The notes beneath the pieces are model-generated. The model was not told the origin of the DNA, made no database searches, and saw only the letters and a list, made by a program, of their open reading frames with translations. From assembly GCA_035581425.1 (NCBI GenBank), contig DATJVP010000092.1, positions 1 through 11,712 on the forward strand: DNA of 11,712 bases, read 5' to 3'. Positions 1-6,638 of this stretch are shown here, one piece after another (position 1 is the first letter of the stretch; each line of letters starts with the position of its first letter). The translations under genes and the position numbers were made by a program. This DNA is from DASZHJ01 sp035581425. Its GTDB lineage: Bacteria; Pseudomonadota; Alphaproteobacteria; ATCC43930; CGMCC-115725.

Positions 1-616
1 TCAGGCCGAACCCGCTCCCGAGCTCGTGATGATAGCGCGCAATGAGCAATGGATCGGCCCAGCTGGCGCCCTGCGAGAGCTTGGTGGCCGGCAGCCTCCC
101 GGCATTCAACGACAGGGTCGTCGCGATCCCCCAGGGACGCACGCCAATGCCGGCGTCCAGACGCTGCTGCGGTGTCTCAACTATCCTATAGAGGAAGTCC
201 ACGGTCGCAATGTTCATAGCGACGGTCGACGAGCCGCTGTTGAACAAGTCGTTACGAGTGGTGATCCCCGCGCGTATCGGCGCATGCATATAGTCGACAA
301 AGACGCCAAACGGACCGTTGCGAGCCTCGACACTACCCATGAACGGGACCCAGGACATATGGGTGAGAAGCTCGTCGAAATCGACATGAGAGGTTATGTC
401 GGGCAGATTCGGCCTCGGTAGCTTGGTCGTCAAGGTGACGCTGGTAACCCACAGATAGGGCGTGACCAGGAACTGCCACCCGGGCTCGGCGGTCGCTTGC
501 TGTGCGCTTGCGGATTGAGCTCCCGTTCCGAAGAGGACGAAAGCGGCAGCGATACGCAACAGCGTCGACGGAATACGAATACGGCGATCGCTGGCGGGAT
601 GGAGGCTCGGATGCAT
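1..616 (-). CDS. Outer-membrane beta-barrel-like protein, C-terminus cut by window edge
   Basis: The frame is open from ATG at 616 down to base 1, giving 205 visible residues with no stop, so the C-terminal part lies outside the window. The first 38 residues form a signal peptide: a basic stretch (DRRIRIP), a hydrophobic core (about 19-31) and a cleavage site after SASA-38. The mature part begins with a WQFLVTPYLW motif (47-56), followed by alternating polar and hydrophobic strands rich in Gly, Asp and aromatics, for example GPFGVFVDYMHAP at 101-113. This pattern is typical of porin-like proteins of proteobacteria that start with a 'TPYLW' strand. A GGAG ribosome binding site (622-625 on the complement) sits 5 nt before the ATG, supporting this start. 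The likely role is an outer-membrane barrel of unknown substrate. Membrane location is inferred from signal peptide and strand pattern, not from a recognised named family. Confidence 0.8.
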   Translation of the reverse strand, partial: MHPSLHPASDRRIRIPSTLLRIAAAFVLFGTGAQSASAQQATAEPGWQFLVTPYLWVTSVTLTTKLPRPNLPDITSHVDFDELLTHMSWVPFMGSVEARNGPFGVFVDYMHAPIRAGITTRNDLFNSGSSTVAMNIATVDFLYRIVETPQQRLDAGIGVRPWGIATTLSLNAGRLPATKLSQGASWADPLLIARYHHELGSGFGL

Positions 617-1340
617 TTGGACTCCGTTATCGGCATATGAGCGCCGTTGGCCCGGTAGGCCACGGTGTCATTCCAATTGCGAACATCACAATCAAGGAAA
701 ACGTGTAATTCCTTCGCAGAATGCTTGTACGCGGCCGGGGCTCGGACCGGCGCCGAGGGCCGCCATGAGATCGCCGCGCCGGACCTCGGGCGACGCCGTC
801 GAAGAGCGGAGTCGGTCGTCTCATCGGAAAATGAGACCGCAGCGCTGTGGCGGGTGACGCGCTACGGCGCCACGCTTTCGGTTCCGGTTCGCTGACGACC
901 TCTCTGCGAAGGCCGCGTCGGCAAGCTGGCACACCGCTCACAACCGCGGCGCATTCGACGGCCTCTTCACCCCAATATCGCCGGATCGACCGATGGCGAC
1001 GGTCGGCCGCTCGGGCTCGTCATGCGTTCGTAGCTGAGGGTGTGCCGGCAGCGCCCTTGCCGCCGCTCCGCGGCCGCGTCTTGACGTCGAGGGCCACGTC
1101 CCTGCGGCCGCGTATGAACGGCAGCGAATAAGGCGCTGGAGCAGACCGGATCGACGCCAGTGGCGGCGAGCTAAACATTCTCAGAGGTTTTCGCTCTGAC
1201 TACGGAATCTAAGGGATACCCAGCGGACGATCAAAATGAAAGAAAGGACGGTGGGCGCGGCTTCTTTCCCGCAGCGTGGTTCGGCTTGAGTAGCCGATCC
1301 AGGACTTGATCGATGCAATCGCAAATAGGGAGATCCGGTG
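617..1340. other. Long divergent intergenic region, no convincing gene
   Basis: About 725 nt separate the divergent genes starting at 616 (minus) and 1341 (plus). Short open frames exist on both strands, but their translations are Arg/Ser/Ala-rich, lack recognisable domains and mostly lack ribosome binding sites, so I read them as chance frames in GC-rich DNA. Promoters for both flanking genes should lie here. I saw no strong -35/-10 pair; the most AT-rich stretch is about 665-715, close to the minus-strand gene. A small hairpin at 818-837 is listed separately. Confidence 0.5.
818..837. other. Small perfect stem-loop in the intergenic region
   Basis: A 7-bp perfect stem (GTCTCAT at 818-824, ATGAGAC at 831-837) encloses a 6-nt loop. 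No T-run follows on either strand, so it is not a clear intrinsic terminator. It could be an operator-like inverted repeat or chance. Confidence 0.25.
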
Positions 1341-1586
1341 ATGATACGGGGACGATACTGGCTCTTTGCCGCGCTGCCGGTCGTTTTCTTTGCAGGCGCT
1401 GCACTCGGTGATTGTCCGATCTTGGACAGAATCGCGAGCAAGGTCGTCGCGAAATACCAAAGCGCGTCGGGCGTGAATTACGCGGCCCTGCCGACGGGGT
1501 GCGTTTCGCCGAATGTCGGAGCCCAGACCTATTACCTCCGCGCCAACACCTGGTTCCGGCCTGCCTGTGGCGCGAACGGGGCGTAA
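1341..1586 (+). CDS. Small secreted cysteine-containing protein, function unknown
   Basis: This encodes 81 residues. A signal peptide is evident: MIRGRYW, a hydrophobic core (about 8-20) and a cleavage site after AALG-23. The roughly 58-residue mature part has three cysteines (25, 54, 76), so at most one intramolecular disulfide. It includes a helix-like segment ILDRIASKVVAKYQ (27-40) of a kind I associate with small periplasmic proteins of rhizobial-type genomes, though I cannot name a family. GTG at 1338 directly precedes the ATG, but AGGGAG at 1327-1332 lies 8 nt before ATG 1341, so I chose ATG. The product is probably periplasmic. It is the first plus-strand gene after the long intergenic gap, 82 nt before the channel gene, so the two may be cotranscribed. 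The C-terminus (RPACGANGA) looks abrupt, and the protein could be a shortened version of a longer relative. Confidence 0.65.
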   Translation: MIRGRYWLFAALPVVFFAGAALGDCPILDRIASKVVAKYQSASGVNYAALPTGCVSPNVGAQTYYLRANTWFRPACGANGA

Positions 1587-1596
1587 AACACCCGTT
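1575..1596 (+). terminator. Weak stem-loop over the stop codon of the small secreted gene
   Basis: AACGGG (1575-1580) pairs with CCCGTT (1591-1596) around a 10-nt loop containing the TAA stop. Only three T residues close it (TTT, 1595-1597). It may attenuate transcription into the channel gene or may be chance. Confidence 0.2.
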
Positions 1597-1668
1597 TCGG
1601 CGCCCTGATCCGCTGCGCGGGCCGCCCGTGCTGAGCGCACTCATGAAGCGTGGCCGCGGGAGCCAATG

Positions 1669-2361
1669 ATGCGAAACGAAGACCCCAAGCGCTTTGCCCA
1701 ATGGCGGGAGCGCGCGCGCGAGCCGGCGCTTACGGTCCTCCTCGTCCTCGAGCTTTTGATGATCTTCGTCCTGGTGCCCATCAGCGGCCTAGCGGTGTTC
1801 TCGCCGCGGTCGATCCAGGTGCTCCTCGCTTCATTGGTCGTCGTTGCGGCAGTCGCATTGATTGCTCCGCATCGCCTCTCCTTGATCTTGACGCTGCTTG
1901 CTGCGGCAGTTGGTTTGCTCGCGGACGCCATGCGCTATGAGTGGCCATCCAATCTCGCCACCCTCGCGTTTCTTTTCGTCGTTCTCGCATTGCTGTCGGT
2001 ACTGACCTGGGTCATCGGCCGGGTCGTGTTCGGGCCCGGGCGCGTGAGCGCGCACCGAATTCAAGGTGGGGTCGTGATCTATCTCCACATGGCCGTGATT
2101 TTCACTTACCTGCAGGCGGTCGTGCTGTTCTTTGCTCCTGGCGCCTTGGGGAATGAGCTCGCCACCACTGATGCGACGGTCGGACAACGGCTCCTCTACT
2201 TCAGCTTCACCACGCTCACTACGGTCGGATACGGCGATATCGTTCCTGTGCATCCCTTCGCGCGGAGCCTAGCCAACCTGGAAGCGATCGTCGGCCAATT
2301 GTATCCAGCGACATTGCTCGCGCGGCTGGTGACGCTCGAAATCTCGTCGCGGCGGGAGTAA
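1669..2361 (+). CDS. Potassium-channel-like membrane protein (Ion_trans_2 type)
   Basis: This 230-residue inner-membrane protein has about six hydrophobic helices: roughly 20-44, 48-67, 69-87, 96-121, 133-157 and 199-225. Between the last two is a pore loop with FTTLTTVGYGDIVP; TVGYGD at 185-190 is the canonical K+ selectivity filter. The family conducts K+ through a tetrameric pore, and four subunits would be needed here. There is no C-terminal RCK/TrkA-N or cyclic-nucleotide domain, and the protein ends just after the inner helix. The fourth helix has no regular Arg/Lys ladder, so classical voltage sensing is unlikely. Two ATGs are adjacent at 1666 and 1669; GGGAG at 1658-1662 is 3 nt from the first and 6 nt from the second, so I chose the second. 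It lies between two secreted or envelope genes. Selectivity is inferred from the filter alone. Confidence 0.88.
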   Translation: MRNEDPKRFAQWRERAREPALTVLLVLELLMIFVLVPISGLAVFSPRSIQVLLASLVVVAAVALIAPHRLSLILTLLAAAVGLLADAMRYEWPSNLATLAFLFVVLALLSVLTWVIGRVVFGPGRVSAHRIQGGVVIYLHMAVIFTYLQAVVLFFAPGALGNELATTDATVGQRLLYFSFTTLTTVGYGDIVPVHPFARSLANLEAIVGQLYPATLLARLVTLEISSRRE

Positions 2362-2438
2362 ATTGCGTGATGACATCGACCGATGGGCCGCTCGCGAATT
2401 CCTCTGGCGGCATAATTGCCGGAACTAAAGAGGCCTAG

Positions 2439-3248
2439 ATGCAAGCCGTAGCCAAAGCCGTAGCGTTCCTCCTGGCAGGCTTGAGCGCATTCATCGCGTC
2501 GAGCGCTGTCGCTCAGCAGGAAGACACGGAGGCGCTTGCCAAGAAGGCGCAGAACCCGATTGCGAACTTGATCAGCGTCCCGATCCAGACCAACACGAAT
2601 TTCAACGTCGGCCCGCTGAACGGGACCCAGGAAGTCGTCAACATCCAGCCGGTGATCCCGATCAAGCTCAGCGACGACTGGAACGTCATCACGCGCTGGA
2701 TTACTCCGCTGATCTACCAGCCGAGCTTCGGCCCGGGCCAAGGCGATGAGTTCGGGCTTGGCGACATCCAGCCCTCTTTCTTTTTCTCGCCCGCCGGCGG
2801 CGATCTGATCTGGGGCATCGGACCGACGGTCGTCGTGCCCACTGCGACCAACCGCGTGCTGGGGCAAGGCAAGCTAAGCCTCGGTCCGACGGGAGTGATC
2901 GTCTACACGCCCGGGCATTGGGTGCTGGGTGCCTTGGTCAACAACGTCTGGTCGGTCGCGGGCGATGGTCACCGGGCTAGCGTCAACCAGGGCCTGCTTC
3001 AACCCTTCGTCAATTACAATCTCGAGGGCGGCTGGTATCTCACGACCTCGCCGATCATCACCGCGGATTGGAACGCGCCGAGCAGCAACAGGTGGACGGT
3101 CCCGGTTGGCGGCGGCGCCGGCAGGTTGATGCGGATCGGCGGACTTCCCATCAATATTACACTGCAGGCCTACGGCAACGTCGTGTCGCCCGCGAACGGC
3201 CCGGATTGGACGATCCGGTTTCAGGTCCAGGCGCTCTTCCCGAAGTAA
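2439..3248 (+). CDS. Outer-membrane beta-barrel protein (phenol-MetA-like / transporter-like barrel)
   Basis: This encodes 269 residues. A signal peptide (hydrophobic core about 7-20) is cleaved after SAVA-25, followed by a Gln/Glu/Asp-rich linker. The mature chain shows repeated amphipathic strands and short turns: NPIANLISVPIQTNTNFN (39-56), VVNIQPVIPIKL (67-78), WNVITRWITPLIYQP (81-95), GLGDIQPSFFFSP (107-118) and GIGPTVVVPTATN (126-138). It ends on an aromatic-containing strand (WTIRFQVQALFPK), a usual barrel-assembly signal. The 'GLGDIQPSFFFSP' and 'IGPTVVVPTAT' pattern matches the uncharacterised proteobacterial outer-membrane family related to PF13557 (phenol MetA degradation), often annotated as transporter or 'neuromedin U'. 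AAGAGG at 2428-2433 is 5 nt before the ATG. It starts 77 nt after the channel gene on the same strand, so cotranscription is possible, though CATAAT at 2411-2416 could be its own -10 box. Substrate unknown. Confidence 0.85.
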   Translation: MQAVAKAVAFLLAGLSAFIASSAVAQQEDTEALAKKAQNPIANLISVPIQTNTNFNVGPLNGTQEVVNIQPVIPIKLSDDWNVITRWITPLIYQPSFGPGQGDEFGLGDIQPSFFFSPAGGDLIWGIGPTVVVPTATNRVLGQGKLSLGPTGVIVYTPGHWVLGALVNNVWSVAGDGHRASVNQGLLQPFVNYNLEGGWYLTTSPIITADWNAPSSNRWTVPVGGGAGRLMRIGGLPINITLQAYGNVVSPANGPDWTIRFQVQALFPK

Positions 3249-3267
3249 CGGGCGAACGGTCCGTTAC
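3245..3267 (+). terminator. Stem-loop overlapping the stop codon of the barrel gene
   Basis: GTAACGG (3245-3251) pairs perfectly with CCGTTAC (3261-3267). Two further pairs (one G-T) close a 5-nt loop. The stem contains the TAA stop. No T-run follows, so this may be a factor-dependent terminator or a 3'-end stabilising hairpin. Confidence 0.35.
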
Positions 3268-3415
3268 GGAAGAGAAACGATTTGAGCACCGTGACTGAGA
3301 TCTGATCGAGACGGATGCCGATTTTGGCACTGACCTAAGCCCCAAGACTCACCCGTCGATCAGCAGAGTCCGTTCGTCATTGAGCTTGCCCCCAACCTTG
3401 GACCACGCGGGCTGA

Positions 3416-4207
3416 GAATTTCTCGACGTCGATCGCGTCGCCGCGGCTCTGAAGCGACGCCCGTTTGATGTCGTGACCATGGTCCATGTCGAGACCGATT
3501 CCAGGCTAGTCAACCCAATCGCGGAGATCGGCCGTCTGGTTGCAAGCACCAATACTCTTTTCTCTGTCGACACGGCTTGCTAGGCCGGTGCAATGCCCGT
3601 CGAGACGGATGCGTGGGGCGTCGACATCCAGACAACTGGTTCGCACGAATGCTTGGTGTCGGTTCCGGGCCTGGCGATCGTCGCAGCCTCGGCCAAGGCC
3701 TGGGACCGTCTTAGACCTAACCGCGCGATGGGGAGCTACTTCGACTTCCGCACCTGGTGGGCGCACACCGTCGAACGCCCTGTCGTGCCGCCATTCACGC
3801 AGCCGACCACACTCGTTCTCGCGCTACGGGCCGCTCTTCTGGAGATTGACGCATTTTCTCCTGAGCGATGGTGGCAGATACATCGGGATATCGCGGACCG
3901 ATTCATCGATGAGGTGCGAGGACTTGGATTCCGCCTCTTGATCGACGAAAGCCCAATCGCCAATCAGCGCGACTTCTATTCTGATACCGTCATGGCCGTC
4001 CGCTATCCAGATCATATCTCGGACGCAAAGTTTCGGAAGTTCCTGTTTGAAAGCTACGGCATCTTTGTGATCGGTAACATCGGTGAGTTTGCAGGTAAGT
4101 CATTCCGCGTCGGACTCATGAGCCCGCCGCAGATGAATGCCGTCAATCTCTTTGGGACGCTACTCGCCCTTCGCGAGGCGGCGGCATCGCCGCGAACGTG
4201 GAAGTAG
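3416..4207 (+). pseudogene. Decayed class V aminotransferase (alanine-glyoxylate / serine-pyruvate type)
   Basis: The frame from 3416 reads as the central and C-terminal parts of a PLP-dependent class V aminotransferase. VDRVAAALKRRPFDVVTMVH and ETDSRLVNPIAEI match the cofactor-domain region; FSVDTAC is the segment with the PLP-binding Asp; DAWGVDIQTTGSHECLVSVPGLA is the cofactor-lysine segment; FRVGLMS is a C-terminal motif. Lesions: a TGA at 3413-3415, just before recognisable homology; a TAG at 3581-3583 where relatives have Ser (VDSVAS-type motif); and codon GAA at 3647-3649 where GSQKAL-type motifs carry the Schiff-base Lys. About 130 N-terminal residues expected for a roughly 390-residue enzyme are absent. 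An open frame from ATG 3593 (204 residues) remains after the TAG, but it lacks the Lys and the N-terminal domain and should be inactive as a transaminase. Family assignment is strong; exact substrate is not determinable. Confidence 0.8.
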
Positions 4208-4247
4208 ACCGTTATTAATGTCATTGCGAATGTGTCTGGAAAAATCA

Positions 4248-4322
4248 ATGGACGAGCGCACCCTCAGCGAACGCGACATCTGCACCAAGTTCATCACACC
4301 CGCGCTGCGCAAGGCGGGGTGA
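4248..4322 (+). pseudogene. N-terminal stub resembling type I restriction R subunit (HsdR)
   Basis: ATG at 4248 opens 24 codons (MDERTLSERDICTKFITPAL, then RKAG) before TGA at 4320-4322. As I recall the family, this matches the N-terminus of one group of type I restriction endonuclease R subunits, which start with a 'SERDICTKFITPAL..AGW' motif followed by a roughly 800-residue nuclease-helicase. The TGA sits exactly where the conserved Trp (TGG) of 'AGW' is expected. The downstream sequence does not obviously continue the family, and a second in-frame TAG follows at 4378-4380. No hsdM or hsdS gene is visible. I read it as a remnant of a lost restriction locus. Only a weak GGA (4238-4240) precedes the ATG, so expression of a 24-residue peptide is doubtful. 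Confidence 0.6.
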
Positions 4323-4450
4323 GAGCGCATCGCCTTTGGGGTGACGACTTCGGCCACCTCCCTCGATCCCGACACGAAATAGTCACGGAGCACGACCGAG
4401 GCGATTGGAGTTTTGTGCCTAACGGCAACCCGCCGGATCGGAGGAAAGTC

Positions 4451-4825
4451 ATGGCTCGTGGACTGCCGAAAGCATTTCCTGGTAGCGCTCCGCTCGCGAT
4501 CGCGCTCGCGGCGGCGGCATCGCTGACGCTCGCCGCATGTGGAAGCTCCCCGCCGCCGCCACCCCCGCAGCCGGTGGTCTCGGCACCTCCGCCCACCGTC
4601 GTCATCGTGCCGCAAACGCCGCCAGCGCCGCGCCAGGAAGTCGTTCCCGCAGCGCCTGCTGCGGGCGCGGCTTGGGAGCCCGGACACTGGCGCTGGACGG
4701 GGTCCGAATGGGAGTGGGAATCCGGCCACTACGTGACCTCGCCGCGGGTCGGCGGCCAATGGGTCGCGGGCTATTGGTCCCAGCAGGGGAATGGCTGGGT
4801 CTGGGTCCCCGGTCACTGGATGTAG
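4451..4825 (+). CDS. Proline-rich lipoprotein with WxPGxW-type repeats
   Basis: This encodes 124 residues. The N-terminus is a lipoprotein signal with a hydrophobic stretch 14-28 and lipobox LAAC; Cys30 is the predicted lipid-modified residue. A Pro-rich tether follows (PPPPPPQP at 34-41, further prolines to about 68). The C-terminal half has Trp/Gly repeats: WEPGHW (75-80), RWTGSEWEWESGHY, QWVAGYW (103-109) and VWVPGHW (117-123). This is the 'YXWXPGHW' / BcpO-type WxxGxW repeat class found in many proteobacterial envelope lipoproteins, whose role is not established. GAGGAAAG (4441-4448) lies 2 nt before ATG 4451, with its GAGG core about 6 nt upstream, and supports this start over the longer in-frame ATG at 4232. 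The product should be anchored in the outer or inner membrane facing the periplasm. It is convergent with the kinase operon. Confidence 0.85.
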   Translation: MARGLPKAFPGSAPLAIALAAAASLTLAACGSSPPPPPPQPVVSAPPPTVVIVPQTPPAPRQEVVPAAPAAGAAWEPGHWRWTGSEWEWESGHYVTSPRVGGQWVAGYWSQQGNGWVWVPGHWM

Positions 4826-4836
4826 CGAGCAGAGCG

Positions 4837-4876
4837 CTCGATCGCGCGGCGGCGTCAGCACGTCCGCGCGATCGAG
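4837..4876. terminator. Strong shared stem-loop between convergent genes
   Basis: CTCGATCGCGCGG (4837-4849) pairs perfectly with CCGCGCGATCGAG (4864-4876), a 13-bp GC-rich stem with a 14-nt loop. It lies in the 63-nt gap between the lipoprotein stop (4825) and the kinase stop (4889), where a bidirectional terminator is expected. Neither side has a T-run, so it may act with Rho or as a 3'-end block rather than as a classical intrinsic terminator. Confidence 0.6.
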
Positions 4877-4888
4877 ACTGAGCGCGAT

Positions 4889-6625
4889 CTAGGCTCGCCG
4901 CACGTCGCCAAGCGAGATGACGTTCGAGGGCGAACGGCTTGCGACCACCTTTGCGATGAGCGCCGCAACCTCGGCCTGACGATAGGGCTTGGCCAACCGC
5001 TCGAGGCTGCGCCCGATCTCATCCAGGTGATCGGTGTAGCCAGTCGCGAGAATGATGGGGAGAGCGGGCTTGATCTGCTGGATGCGCTTGGCAAGCTCCA
5101 CGCCGGTCATTCCGGGCATTGCGTGATCCGAGAGGACGAGGTCGACCTGCACGCCGGAGTGCAGCGCGTCGAGCGCGAGGGCGCCAGAGGCGGCCCCATA
5201 GGCGCGATGGCCCAGATCCTCGATCATGTCGACGGTGCTCTCGAGCACGAGGGGATCGTCATCCACGATGAGGACGCTCAGCGGCAGCGATTTGGTTTCT
5301 TGGGGTTGGCTTTCCGCCGGCTTTGGGACGACATCTTCGGGCAAGACCGGGAACCAGAGCTCGATCGTCGTGCCTTTCCCGAGCTCGCTCGAGATGCGCG
5401 TGCTGCCGCCGGATTGCGCGGTGAGGCCATAGACCATGGAGAGTCCGAGCCCCGTGCCCTTCCCTGGGCCTTTCGTCGTGAAGAACGGCTCCGGCGCCCG
5501 CAGCAGCGTCGCCTTATCCATGCCTGCTCCCGTGTCGGAGACGCCGATGCAAACGTAGCCGCCGGCCGCGAGCGCCCGCACGCCTTTGACGAGGGTCTCC
5601 TGGCGGGCGGCGAAGGTCAGTCGCCCCCCATCGGGCATCGCGTCGCGCGCATTGAGGGCGAGATTCAGCAGTCCGAGCTCGAGCTGATTGGGATCGACGC
5701 CAACGAGCGGGAGATCGCGAGGGAAATCCATGCGAATCTCGATCGTCGGTCCGAGCGTCCGCTTCAGCATCTCCGCCATGTTCGTGATGAGCCCGGCGAC
5801 GTCGACGGCCTCGGGCTTCAATTCCTGGCGCCGCGCAAAGGCGAGCATGCGCTTGGTCAGATTGGCCCCGCGCTCCGCGCTTTTGGTGGCGCCTTCGATC
5901 AGATGCGTCGTCAGGGGATCGCGGGGCACGCGTTTCGCCAGCAAATCCATGTTGCTGAGGATGCCCATGAGAAGATTGTTGAAGTCGTGGGCGAGGCCAC
6001 CCGTAAGCTGTCCGAGACTCTCGAGCTTCTGCATCTCGTGCACCTGCGCGAGCGCGGCCTCGCGCTCCCGCGTGCGCTCCTCGACGCGCTGCTCCAGCTC
6101 GGCGTTTGCCTGGGCGAGCTCGGCGGTCCGCGCCGCCACGCGCTCCTCGAGCTCGGAATTGAGCGTCTTGAGCTGCCGGGTCTTGCGATAGAGATCGGCG
6201 AAAACCCTCACCTTCGCGCGCAGGACGCCCGGGACAATCGGAACGGGAACGTAGTCGACGGCACCGTATTCGTACCCCTTGAGGCGATCGAGCTCGGTGA
6301 GCGCGATCGCCGAGACGAACATGATCGCCGTCGACTGGAATCGCGGATGTCCCCGGATCATTGCGGCGAGCTCGAAGCCGTCGAGGTCGGGCATACAGAC
6401 ATCGATGAGGATGACGGCAATTTCGTTCTTGAGCAGATGCTCGAGCGCCTCGCTGGCGGATCCCGCTCGAATCAAGTTTTCGCCGAGGTCGCGAAGCACC
6501 GCCTCATAGCTGAGAAGCTTCGCGGGCTGGTCGTCGACGAGGAGGATGTTGACGGGAATGAAGCGCTCGGCCGGCGCCGTATTCGATTTGGAGCCCAGCT
6601 TCTCGCCCTCGCCCGTGCTCGGCAT
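4889..6625 (-). CDS. Hybrid histidine kinase, REC-HisKA-HATPase-REC
   Basis: This is a 578-residue cytoplasmic protein with no membrane helix. Domains: receiver 1 (about 25-142; acidic pair D31/D32, phosphoacceptor D75 in ILIDVCMPD, S105), coiled coil (about 145-200), HisKA with H-box LTGGLAHDFNNLL (His213), HATPase with N-box LNLALNARDAM (N326), G1 DTGAGM (364-369), FFTTKGPGKGTGLGLS (381-396), and receiver 2 (about 449-562; D455/D456, D500, T528, K546). The kinase core should autophosphorylate His213 and can pass phosphate to receiver 2. Receiver 1 has Val128 where the conserved 'KP' Lys is expected (DYVPVPI). The frame is open further upstream, but I chose ATG 6625 because GAGGAGG (6632-6638) is 6 nt before it and upstream translation is Arg/Gly-rich shadow of the neighbouring gene. 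The gene starts 11 nt after the stop of the poly-HAMP kinase, so the two form an operon and probably one phosphorelay. No DNA-binding output domain is present. Confidence 0.93.
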   Translation of the reverse strand: MPSTGEGEKLGSKSNTAPAERFIPVNILLVDDQPAKLLSYEAVLRDLGENLIRAGSASEALEHLLKNEIAVILIDVCMPDLDGFELAAMIRGHPRFQSTAIMFVSAIALTELDRLKGYEYGAVDYVPVPIVPGVLRAKVRVFADLYRKTRQLKTLNSELEERVAARTAELAQANAELEQRVEERTREREAALAQVHEMQKLESLGQLTGGLAHDFNNLLMGILSNMDLLAKRVPRDPLTTHLIEGATKSAERGANLTKRMLAFARRQELKPEAVDVAGLITNMAEMLKRTLGPTIEIRMDFPRDLPLVGVDPNQLELGLLNLALNARDAMPDGGRLTFAARQETLVKGVRALAAGGYVCIGVSDTGAGMDKATLLRAPEPFFTTKGPGKGTGLGLSMVYGLTAQSGGSTRISSELGKGTTIELWFPVLPEDVVPKPAESQPQETKSLPLSVLIVDDDPLVLESTVDMIEDLGHRAYGAASGALALDALHSGVQVDLVLSDHAMPGMTGVELAKRIQQIKPALPIILATGYTDHLDEIGRSLERLAKPYRQAEVAALIAKVVASRSPSNVISLGDVRRA

Positions 6626-6631
6626 CGATCG

Positions 6632-6638
6632 CCTCCTC
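6632..6638 (-). promoter_or_regulatory. Ribosome binding site overlapping the upstream stop codon
   Basis: GAGGAGG on the complement lies 6 nt before ATG 6625 and overlaps the TGA (6637-6639) of the preceding kinase gene. It decides the start of the downstream kinase and suggests translational coupling. Confidence 0.8.

Noticed and set aside
847..1131. 94-codon plus-strand frame in the intergenic region
   Set aside because: The composition is dominated by Arg, Ala and Ser, with no motif and no good ribosome binding site. It is treated as chance.
1231..1701. 156-codon minus-strand frame over the small secreted gene
   Set aside because: The translation is Arg/Ser/Pro-rich with no domain, and the plus strand has a signal peptide and a ribosome binding site.
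4160..4861. 233-codon minus-strand frame over the lipoprotein region
   Set aside because: It is antisense to the lipoprotein with lipobox and Trp repeats. Its translation is Arg/Pro-rich and spans the terminator hairpin and the HsdR stub.
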